Below are positions 1-4,999 of a DNA stretch of 5,645 nucleotides, piece by piece. The stretch's first letter is position 1. Each line of letters opens with the position of its first letter. The translations under genes and the position numbers were made by a program. This stretch comes from Actinomycetes bacterium (GTDB taxonomy: Bacteria > Actinomycetota > Thermoleophilia > Solirubrobacterales > Solirubrobacteraceae), in NCBI GenBank assembly GCA_023404805.1, contig JAEYAL010000035.1, positions 1 to 5,645 of the forward strand. Reading direction: 5' to 3'. The notes under the pieces are model-generated. The model was given only the letters and a program-made list of their open reading frames with translations, had not been told where the DNA came from and did not search any database.

Positions 1-1
1 C

Positions 2-769
2 GGCGGCACTCCGGCCGCCCGCTCCCACGAGGCCAATGCGACCCGCGCGGCGGTCTGGCCGCAGTTCGGCGAGGCGCCAGCCGACTTCTTCCAGAACGTC
101 GTCGACCGCGCGGGCGAGGGGAACTACCGGCCCGGCGTGGCAGGCAACGGCCGGTACGTCGTCGTGCACGGGCTCACCACGAGCGGCAACAGCAAGCTCG
201 GGCGGACCGCGCTGGGCGTCAACCCCGGCGGCGCGTTCAACAACGCCGTCGACATCACCGCCTACAACACGCGCCTCATCTCCGACGAGCAGCGCGACAT
301 CTGGCCCGCTCACGAGCGCTTCCGGTGGTGCCAGTCGGTGTCGCAGAAGAGCTTCGAGAAGGTCGGCGGCAACTGGCGGCAGGTGTTCCACACGATCGGC
401 TCGCAGCGCGACGATCCCGATCCCGAGCTCCAAGAGGAGACGCGCCCCGGCTGGTACCGGATGTTCGACAGCCCCGGCTGGCCGCTCCCGATCGGCCCGT
501 CGACGCCGCGCCTGGCGCTCGGCGACGGCCACCAGAGCGACGTCGCCGCGACCGAGGTCTACGTCGCGATGCTGCTGACGGCGTGGGTCGAAGGACTGCG
601 CGACGGCAACTGGGAGAACGTGACCGACAACCCCTTCGACTGGTGCAGCATCCAATGGCTGAAGCGGGCCAACCCCGGCGCCAAGTGGGCGCCGGCTGGG
701 AGCCGCCTCGTGGAGGGCGGCAAGACGCTCGGCGAGTTCGGCAAGAACCCAGGCGACGTCGACCTTTGA
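2..769 (+). CDS. Unrecognised tryptophan-rich protein, 3' part only (start outside window)
   Basis: The frame is open from base 2 to the TGA at 767-769, giving 255 visible residues. An internal GTG or ATG is not needed as a start because coding character (G/C third positions) continues to the left edge, so the true start lies upstream. I do not recognise the family. Eleven tryptophans are visible (residues 19, 101, 109, 125, 151, 160, 195, 204, 214, 219 and 229 of the visible part), with two cysteines, C110 (in RWCQS) and C215 (in DWCSIQW), both in Trp-containing contexts. The protein is polar and rich in Gly, Asn and Asp. It has no membrane segment, and its C-terminus (GKNPGDVDL) is hydrophilic. 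The composition would suit a soluble or exported globular protein, but the N-terminus that would show a signal peptide is missing. It converges on the DUF1275 gene with a 30-base gap. That this is a real gene is fairly sure; its function is unknown. Confidence 0.75.
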   Translation, partial: GGTPAARSHEANATRAAVWPQFGEAPADFFQNVVDRAGEGNYRPGVAGNGRYVVVHGLTTSGNSKLGRTALGVNPGGAFNNAVDITAYNTRLISDEQRDIWPAHERFRWCQSVSQKSFEKVGGNWRQVFHTIGSQRDDPDPELQEETRPGWYRMFDSPGWPLPIGPSTPRLALGDGHQSDVAATEVYVAMLLTAWVEGLRDGNWENVTDNPFDWCSIQWLKRANPGAKWAPAGSRLVEGGKTLGEFGKNPGDVDL

Positions 770-790
770 TCGCCGCGGCCCCAGCTGTAG

Positions 791-811
791 CCGGCGCCGC
801 TACGGCGCCGG
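791..811. terminator. Perfect 9-bp hairpin between convergent genes, with the DUF1275 stop codon as its loop
   Basis: The arms CCGGCGCCG (791-799) and CGGCGCCGG (803-811) are exact reverse complements separated by CTA (800-802). Read on the minus strand, that loop is TAG, the stop codon of the DUF1275 gene. The structure is symmetric, so it could end transcripts from both sides. Neither side has a T-run, as is common for actinobacterial terminators. The hairpin is seen directly; its role as a terminator is inference. Confidence 0.55.
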
Positions 812-1576
812 GTCGGCGGGCTGGAGCCCCGGCTGCGGCCGAGGCACCTGACGCGGCACCGTGATCGCGATCCACGACTGGTGCGCGGCCACCGCCAGCA
901 GCACCGCTTCGACGCCGAGCAACGCCGCCAGCGTGCTGACCTTCACCAGCAGCGCGCCGGCGAACGCGCCGAGGATCATCGCGGCGATCGCGCTCAGGCG
1001 CACCCACTCGCGCCGCCGCTCACCGCCACCCAGGAGCGAGTCGGACGACACGTCGGTGATGGTCGACGTCAGGACGGTGGTGGGCACGTCGCTGAACCCG
1101 AGCCGCCGGACGGTCGCGTTTCTCAGCCCCATCGCGAACGACAGCACGGCGATGGCGAGGTAGCGGAGCGGTTCGTCGGGCGTGTCGATGCCGGTCTGCA
1201 GGCCGAGCATCAGCAGGGCGGTGACCGCGATCAGGACGATCTCGATGCCGGTGACCCGCCGGAACCAGATGAACGGCGTGTGGTGCCAGGTGCGCGAGAG
1301 CCGCCCGGCCGCCGCGCTGCCCGCGGCGAAGAGCACCAGGGCCAGCAGCGAGCGGCTGAACGAGAAGTCGAAGCTGCCAGCCATGCCGAACCCGAGCAGG
1401 ACCGCGTTGCCGGTCATGTTCGCCGTGAAGACGCTGCCGATCGCCAGGTACGAGACGGCGTCGACGATGCCCGTCGCGAAGGTCATCCCGAGCAGCGACG
1501 GCAGCAGCAGCTTGCGGCGCTGCGACGCCCGGATCCGCTCCCACGCGGCTTCGGGATCAGGCACGTGGACGGCCAT
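800..1576 (-). CDS. DUF1275 / YoaK-family integral membrane protein
   Basis: A 258-residue protein starting at the ATG at 1576-1574. The signature near residues 36-62 (GIVDAVSYL, then FTANMTGN, then VLLG) is the hallmark of DUF1275 (YoaK-type) membrane proteins. Hydrophobic stretches lie at about 24-48, 50-66, 75-92, 109-128, 137-152, 193-213 and 215-232, giving six or seven membrane segments, as expected for the family at about 220-250 residues. The second half keeps the motif AMGLRNATVRRLG (148-160) followed by VPTTVLTSTITD (164-175), also typical of the family. The tail after residue 240 is proline-rich. Family function is not established; a transporter role is sometimes suggested. The open frame extends 30 codons further upstream to 1666, but that stretch overlaps a better-supported small frame and is arginine/proline-rich with no family match, so I use 1576. 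The start overlaps the upstream stop by one base (TGATG), which implies translational coupling. Confidence 0.88.
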   Translation of the reverse strand: MAVHVPDPEAAWERIRASQRRKLLLPSLLGMTFATGIVDAVSYLAIGSVFTANMTGNAVLLGFGMAGSFDFSFSRSLLALVLFAAGSAAAGRLSRTWHHTPFIWFRRVTGIEIVLIAVTALLMLGLQTGIDTPDEPLRYLAIAVLSFAMGLRNATVRRLGFSDVPTTVLTSTITDVSSDSLLGGGERRREWVRLSAIAAMILGAFAGALLVKVSTLAALLGVEAVLLAVAAHQSWIAITVPRQVPRPQPGLQPADPAP

Positions 1577-1743
1577 CAGCCGCCTGTCCGGCGCACGAAG
1601 AGGGTCTGCGCGCCGCGGCCCAGCACGCCGCAGGGCGGTCCGCCGTGCTGGGACTCGCGGGTCCAAGGGCCCTCGGTGTGCTCGGTCGCCCGGAAGCGGC
1701 CGTCGCCGAGGGATTCGAAGTAGGCCGTGGCGCCGGAACTCAC
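1576..1743 (-). pseudogene. N-terminal remnant of a TesB-like acyl-CoA thioesterase, 55 codons, coupled to DUF1275
   Basis: Reading leftward from the GTG at 1743-1741 gives 55 residues ending in TGA at 1578-1576. Residues 9-45 contain YFESLGDGRFRATEHTEGPW followed by a QHGGPP motif. From memory, this is the usual opening of actinobacterial TesB-like (4HBT_3 type) acyl-CoA thioesterases, where a GPW motif is followed about five residues later by QHGGPP and then an Ala/Leu-rich helix. Intact members run to about 260 residues. Here similarity fades after about residue 43, and the frame closes at 55 with FVRRTGG, so most of the first hotdog fold and all of the second are gone. No continuation appears in the other two frames. 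An enzyme is therefore not expected. It may be dead sequence, or kept as a short translated leader that delivers ribosomes to the DUF1275 ATG. I see no strong Shine-Dalgarno before the GTG; the frame is also open upstream, with a possible TTG at 1752. Confidence 0.6.
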
Positions 1744-1780
1744 GCCGCGCAAGCTAGCGCGCGGGCGCCGGCCAGGACCG

Positions 1781-2593
1781 CTATTCGATCGCGCCGACGG
1801 GCAGGATCGTCAGGTTGGTGCGCGTCACGTCGACGGAGTAGCCGCCCGGCGGGACCTTGCACTCCACGGCGATCGAGTCGTTCGCCGCGACGGTGACGGC
1901 GGCGTTGAACGCGGCGGTGGCGGTCTGGCCCGAGCTCGGGATCGAGTCCTTGCTGCTGTCGAGGACGACGCGCGTGGCGTTGTGCAAGTGCACGAGCTCG
2001 CAGATCACCGAGGCGCCGAAGGTGCCCAGGTTCTCGGACGAGACCTTGCCGATCACGACGTAGCTGCCAGCGTCGGGCAGGATCTTCGTGACGGTCGGGT
2101 CGAAGGTGTCGGTCAGGGCGTTGCCGGGCTGCGCGGTGCCATCGCCGTCGGTCGCGACGTACGCGGTGGAGCTGCCGCTCGGGCCGGCGGGGCCGACCGG
2201 ACCGGTCGAGCCGGTGTCGCCCTTATCGCCCTTGGGGCCCTGAGGGCCCTGTGCACCGGTCGCGCCGGCGTCGCCCTTGGGGCCCGTCGCGCCAGCTGCG
2301 CCCGTATCGCCCTTGGGGCCCTGCGCGCCAGCTGCTCCGGTGTCGCCCTTGGGCCCGGCGGGCCCGGCCGCGCCCGCGGCGCCTTCAGCGGAGGCAGCCG
2401 AGGCGGACTTCGCGAGCTTGAGCGCGGTCGTCGCGTTCTTGTCGGCCTTCGTGGCGAGCTTGGTCACCTTGGCGAGCTGCGCAGCAACCGACGGCCCGCC
2501 GAAGGCAGGCGGGACGGCGAGCGCGAGGACGACGACGCCAGTGCAGGCGGCCATCCGTTGCCGGCGGGCGGTCGAGAAAGCAGAACGCAGCAT
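1781..2593 (-). CDS. Exported collagen-like (Gly-X-Y) protein
   Basis: A 270-residue protein starting at the ATG at 2593-2591. GGAAGAGG lies just upstream (2603-2596), with the GGAAG core five to six bases from the start. Residues 1-13 are Arg-rich and 16-31 hydrophobic (TGVVVLALAVPPAFG), a Sec-type signal peptide with a likely cut near residue 37. Residues 38-70 form an Ala/Lys-rich, probably helical linker. Residues 71-142 are 24 uninterrupted Gly-X-Y triplets with repeated GPKGDT and GAAGAQ/T units, a bacterial collagen-like domain expected to trimerise. Residues 143-270 form a C-terminal domain rich in alternating Val/Thr/Ala that looks beta-sandwich-like, with two cysteines (C198 and C245) that could pair. 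No LPxTG sorting motif or C-terminal membrane anchor is visible, so it may be secreted or held non-covalently. A frame running further upstream to 2968 invades the pckG coding region and lacks a sensible N-terminus. The gene sits 37 bases upstream of the thioesterase remnant on the same strand, so the three could share a transcript. Confidence 0.88.
   Translation of the reverse strand: MLRSAFSTARRQRMAACTGVVVLALAVPPAFGGPSVAAQLAKVTKLATKADKNATTALKLAKSASAASAEGAAGAAGPAGPKGDTGAAGAQGPKGDTGAAGATGPKGDAGATGAQGPQGPKGDKGDTGSTGPVGPAGPSGSSTAYVATDGDGTAQPGNALTDTFDPTVTKILPDAGSYVVIGKVSSENLGTFGASVICELVHLHNATRVVLDSSKDSIPSSGQTATAAFNAAVTVAANDSIAVECKVPPGGYSVDVTRTNLTILPVGAIE
2168..2383 (-). repeat. Gly-X-Y coding repeat with a 12-residue higher-order unit
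   Basis: This stretch encodes the 24 collagen-like triplets. On the plus strand the word TCGCCCTTGGGGCC recurs at 2226, 2271 and 2307, with a one-base-shorter version at 2343. The spacings are 45, 36 and 36 bases, all multiples of nine. Most of the domain is thus a 36-base (12-residue) unit, GPKGDTGAAGAQ and variants, pointing to growth by unit duplication. Such near-identical GC-rich tracts can change copy number between strains. Confidence 0.8.
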
Positions 2594-2636
2594 TGCCTCT
2601 TCCGTCGGCTGTTGCTCTGGTCCATGGAGTGGATCT

Positions 2637-2650
2637 CGGAATGAATTCCG
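2637..2650. promoter_or_regulatory. 14-bp dyad, possible operator for the collagen-like gene
   Basis: CGGAAT (2637-2642) and ATTCCG (2645-2650) are exact reverse complements with two bases between them. The dyad lies 44-57 bases upstream of the collagen-like ATG and stands out as relatively AT-rich in a GC-rich setting. The position fits a regulator site at or near that gene's promoter. The dyad is seen directly; its function is inference. Confidence 0.3.
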
Positions 2651-2807
2651 TACGACTCGACGAGACGTCCAGTTACCGCCGCCGCTCGGGGGACGGGTGG
2701 CGCGGCGCCGCTCAACGCACCAACTCTGGGGCTTTTCCGCGGCGCGACGGGTCAATGACACACCCGCGCGCTTGCGTGAGCCGATATCCTCGCCCGATTC
2801 GCTGGTC

Positions 2808-2827
2808 CGTGCACGATGCCGTGCACG
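2808..2827. promoter_or_regulatory. Tandem pair of CGTGCACG palindromes upstream of pckG
   Basis: The 8-base palindrome CGTGCACG occurs at 2808-2815 and again at 2820-2827, with ATGC between; a flanking C extends the direct repeat to nine bases. Because each unit is self-complementary, the pair is at once a direct and an inverted repeat, with centres 12 bases apart. It ends 67 bases before the pckG start. If TATCCT at 2785-2790 is the -10, the pair lies just downstream of the transcript start, a typical place for a repressor site. The regulator is unknown. Confidence 0.35.
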
Positions 2828-2879
2828 CCCCGGCTGGCCCCGCCGTCCCGCAGGGCCAACTCCGATCAACAGCTGATTC

Positions 2880-2887
2880 GAAGAAGG
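2880..2887 (+). promoter_or_regulatory. Ribosome binding site that fixes the pckG GTG start
   Basis: GAAGAAGG ends seven bases before the GTG at 2895. An in-frame TGA at 2874-2876 rules out any start further upstream, and no other start codon lies between it and the GTG, so the pckG start is well determined. Confidence 0.7.
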
Positions 2888-2894
2888 CCCAGAA

Positions 2895-4694
2895 GTGCCC
2901 AACACCTTCGCCGCCCCGACTGCAAATGCCAAGCTCACCGCGTGGGTCGATGAGATCGCCGAACTCACGCAGCCGAGCGAGGTCGTGTGGTGCGACGGAT
3001 CCGCGGAGGAGTACGACCGCTTCTGTCAGGAGCTCGTCGACGGGGGCACGTTCCGCAAGCTGTCCGACGCCAAGCGCCCGAACTCGTACCTCGCCTGGTC
3101 CGATCCAAGCGACGTCGCCCGCGTCGAGGACCGAACGTTCATCTGCGCCGAGAACGAGATCGACGCTGGCCCGAACAACAACTGGCGCGCTCCCGACGAG
3201 ATGCGCGCCGAGCTGAAGGAGATCTTCACGGGCGCCATGAAGGGCCGCCCGATGTACGTCGTCCCCTTCTCGATGGGCCCGGTCGGCTCGGAGTCCTCGA
3301 AGATCGGCGTGCAGGTCACCGACTCGCTCTACGCGGTCGTGCACATGCGGATCATGACCCGCATGGGCACGAAGGCCCTGGAGGCGCTCGGCAACGGCGA
3401 GTTCGTCCCGTGCGTCCACACGATCGGCGCTCCGCTCGAAGAGGGCCAGGCCGACGTGTCGTGGCCGACCAACGCTGAGACGAAGTACATCGTCCACTAC
3501 CCCGAGACCCGCGAGATCTGGTCGTACGGCTCGGGCTACGGCGGCAACGCGCTGCTCGGCAAGAAGTGCCTCGCGCTGCGCATCGCCTCCGTCCTGGCGC
3601 GCGACGAGGGCTGGCTCGCCGAGCACATGCTCATCCTCAAGCTCACGTCGCCGTCGGGCGACGTGAAGTACGTCACGGGCGCCTTCCCGTCGGCCTGTGG
3701 CAAGACCAACCTCGCGATGCTGGTCCCGACCCTCGAGGGCTGGACCGTCGAGACCGTCGGCGACGACATCGCCTGGCTCAAGTTCGGCGACGACGGCCAG
3801 CTCTACGCGATCAACCCCGAAGCGGGCTTCTTCGGCGTCGCGCCGGGCACCGGTGCCGACACCAACCCGAACGCGATCGCGTCGATCGAGAAGAACACGA
3901 TCTTCACGAACTGCGCCCTGACCGACGACGGCGACATCTGGTGGGAGGGCCTCACCGAGGAGAAGCCCGCGCACCTGATCGACTGGCACGGCCAGGACTG
4001 GACGCCGGACGCCGACCACCCGGCCGCGCACCCGAACGCCCGCTTCACCGTGCCGGCCAACCAGGCTCCGTCGCTCGCCGACAACTGGGAGGACCCGGCC
4101 GGTGTGCCGATCAGCGCCTTCCTGTTCGGTGGCCGCCGCGCCTCCGTCGTGCCGCTCGTCCGCGAGGCGTTCGACTGGGAGCACGGCGTGTTCCTCGGCG
4201 CGACGATGAGCTCCGAGATGACCGCGGCCGCGTTTGGCACTGTCGGCCAGCTCCGCTTCGACCCGTTCGCCCAGCTGCCGTTCGCCGGCTACAACCTCGG
4301 CGACTACATGGGCCACTGGCTCAAGATCGGCCAGCAGCCGGGCGCGAAGCTCCCGAAGGTGTTCTACGTCAACTGGTTCCGCAAGGACGACCAGGGCAAG
4401 TTCATCTGGCCGGGCTTCGGCGAGAACAGCCGCGTCCTGGAGTGGATCTTCAACCGCGTCGACGGCAACGCCGACGCCGTCGAGACCCCGATCGGCCTCG
4501 TGCCGACCAAGGACGCGCTGAACGTCGAGGGCCTCGACCTCTCCGACGCCGATCTCGATCTTCTCCTCACGGTCGACGCCGAAGCCGTCAAGGCTGAGCT
4601 GCCGCAGGTCGAGGCGTACCTCGCCCAGTACGGCGAGCGCCTCCCGGCTGCTGTGTCGGCGCAGCTCGAGCAGCTGAAGGCTCGCCTCGGCTAG
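2895..4694 (+). CDS. pckG: Phosphoenolpyruvate carboxykinase, GTP-dependent
   Basis: A complete 599-residue cytosolic enzyme that converts oxaloacetate and GTP to phosphoenolpyruvate, GDP and CO2, the entry step of gluconeogenesis; the reaction can also run in the anaplerotic direction. The length fits the GTP family (about 600), and the motifs differ from ATP-type PckA. Visible motifs are RPMYVVPFSMGP (118-129), GKKC with the metal-ligand K224, EHML with H244, the P-loop FPSACGKTN (264-272) with the reactive C268 and K270, VGDDIAW (288-294) with metal-binding D291, NPEAGFFGVAPGT (307-319), FLFGGRR (409-415), GVFLGATMSSE (431-441), the lid-region GYNLGDYMGHWL (465-476), and NWFRKDDQGKFIWPGFGEN (493-511), which supplies the guanine-stacking aromatics. 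R76 in DVAR corresponds to the oxaloacetate-binding arginine. All key residues are present, so it should be active. The start is GTG with a good ribosome site. The gene stands alone, divergent from the collagen-like gene and followed by a terminator-like hairpin. Confidence 0.98.
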   Translation: MPNTFAAPTANAKLTAWVDEIAELTQPSEVVWCDGSAEEYDRFCQELVDGGTFRKLSDAKRPNSYLAWSDPSDVARVEDRTFICAENEIDAGPNNNWRAPDEMRAELKEIFTGAMKGRPMYVVPFSMGPVGSESSKIGVQVTDSLYAVVHMRIMTRMGTKALEALGNGEFVPCVHTIGAPLEEGQADVSWPTNAETKYIVHYPETREIWSYGSGYGGNALLGKKCLALRIASVLARDEGWLAEHMLILKLTSPSGDVKYVTGAFPSACGKTNLAMLVPTLEGWTVETVGDDIAWLKFGDDGQLYAINPEAGFFGVAPGTGADTNPNAIASIEKNTIFTNCALTDDGDIWWEGLTEEKPAHLIDWHGQDWTPDADHPAAHPNARFTVPANQAPSLADNWEDPAGVPISAFLFGGRRASVVPLVREAFDWEHGVFLGATMSSEMTAAAFGTVGQLRFDPFAQLPFAGYNLGDYMGHWLKIGQQPGAKLPKVFYVNWFRKDDQGKFIWPGFGENSRVLEWIFNRVDGNADAVETPIGLVPTKDALNVEGLDLSDADLDLLLTVDAEAVKAELPQVEAYLAQYGERLPAAVSAQLEQLKARLG

Positions 4695-4705
4695 CGCTTC
4701 GCGCT
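4693..4705 (+). other. Small hairpin overlapping the pckG stop codon
   Basis: AGCGC (4693-4697) and GCGCT (4701-4705) pair around a TTC loop. The left arm begins inside the TAG stop codon. It is short, with no T-run, so it is unlikely to terminate on its own, but it could protect the 3' end of the mRNA. Confidence 0.3.
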
Positions 4706-4748
4706 CTCGGCGCCCGCTGACCCGGCGCGCCGACTACCGTTGAAGATC

Positions 4749-4799
4749 CTTGGGGGTCGGCGTGCCTTTTGCCTGGTGCCGCCGGCCCCCGAGTCATTT
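4749..4799 (+). terminator. Probable pckG terminator hairpin
   Basis: The segment 4749-4761 can pair with 4781-4793 as a 13-bp stem (core GGGGGTCGGC with GCCGGCCCCC) around a 19-base loop. It is followed by TCATTTC, which is modestly T-rich. Two of the pairs (4757 with 4785, 4751 with 4791) are G-U wobbles in a rightward transcript but would be A-C mismatches in a leftward one, so the structure favours the pckG strand. The stem starts 55 bases after the pckG stop. Confidence 0.55.
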
Positions 4800-4814
4800 C
4801 TGGGTGGGCCGGGC

Positions 4815-4865
4815 GCGGCTGCGTCGCTTGAGCGGCTGCGGCGCCTGAGCGGCTGCGCGGACCCA
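4815..4865. repeat. Three-copy, 17-bp-period direct repeat
   Basis: GCGGCTGCG starts at 4815, 4832 and 4849, exactly 17 bases apart. The first two full units (4815-4831 and 4832-4848) agree at 15 of 17 positions; the third keeps only the nine-base core before diverging. The array lies in the gap between pckG and the helix-turn-helix gene. Function is unknown; tandem binding sites or simple slippage are both possible. Confidence 0.6.
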
Positions 4866-4884
4866 GCCGCTGGTGCTCGGCGCA

Positions 4885-4923
4885 AAACTGCGCAGAAACT
4901 GCAGCAAATGTGCCGATTCTGCG
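4885..4923. repeat. 11-bp-period direct repeat nested with a 7-bp inverted repeat
   Basis: AAACTGC begins at 4885 and 4896, 11 bases apart (about one helical turn), and another AAA follows at 4906. Overlapping this, CGCAGAA (4891-4897) is the exact reverse complement of TTCTGCG (4917-4923), with 19 bases between. CTGCGCAG (4888-4895) is itself a palindrome. This is the most AT-rich part of the gap upstream of the helix-turn-helix gene, so it is the likeliest place for that gene's promoter and operator, though I cannot assign -35/-10 boxes. Confidence 0.4.
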
Positions 4924-4989
4924 GAGCGGACGCATCAATTCACCCCGGACCAGGGGCGGTGCTGCGATCGCGTGACACGGTCGCCTCGT

Positions 4990-4994
4990 GGAGG
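4990..4994 (+). promoter_or_regulatory. Shine-Dalgarno that selects the ATG at 5000
   Basis: GGAGG sits five bases before the ATG at 5000-5002. It lies inside the extra codons that a start at the GTG at 4988 would add, so the ATG is preferred. Confidence 0.7.
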
Positions 4995-4999
4995 CGTCG

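Larger units (their letters stand above)
2594..2894. promoter_or_regulatory. Divergent intergenic region between the collagen-like gene and pckG
   Basis: These 301 bases must hold the promoters of both divergent genes. I find no convincing -35/-10 pair for the leftward gene. For pckG the best -10 candidate is TATCCT at 2785-2790 (TANNNT pattern), without a good -35 at the right distance; it would place the transcript start near 2797. Further structure includes the palindrome GCGGCGCCGC (2702-2711) and a 6-bp inverted repeat TGGCCC/GGGCCA (2835-2840 and 2853-2858) in the presumed pckG leader. The two stronger dyads are listed separately. No credible small gene is visible here. Confidence 0.5.

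Noticed and set aside
1577..1666. A 30-codon N-terminal extension of the DUF1275 protein
   Set aside because: The extension is Arg/Pro/Ala-rich, overlaps the better-supported thioesterase-like frame, and the ATG at 1576 gives a normal family length.
881..1723. A 280-codon open frame on the plus strand opposite DUF1275 and the thioesterase remnant
   Set aside because: It is rich in Arg, Gln, His and Asp, a shadow composition, and lies opposite clear membrane-protein coding with family motifs.
1745..1764. CCGCGC/GCGCGG inverted repeat after the collagen-like gene, considered as a terminator
   Set aside because: It is only six base pairs with an eight-base loop and no T-run, in a 37-base gap between genes on the same strand. 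It is too weak to list as a feature.
2168..2383. Regular repeats considered as a CRISPR array or non-coding tandem repeat
   Set aside because: The period is a multiple of nine bases and encodes uninterrupted Gly-X-Y triplets in an exported protein; there are no unique spacers.
2594..2968. An upstream extension of the collagen-like protein to 2968
   Set aside because: It would run into the pckG coding region and place the signal peptide about 125 residues inside the protein. The ATG at 2593 has a good ribosome site.
2712..4316. A 534-codon open frame on the minus strand opposite pckG
   Set aside because: It is antisense to a fully motif-supported PEP carboxykinase, is dominated by Arg/Val/Ala/Asp/Glu as expected from reversed GC-rich codons, and has no recognisable domain.
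4988..4999. GTG at 4988 as start of the helix-turn-helix gene
   Set aside because: GGAGG at 4990-4994 is correctly spaced for the ATG at 5000 and would lie inside the coding region if 4988 were used.
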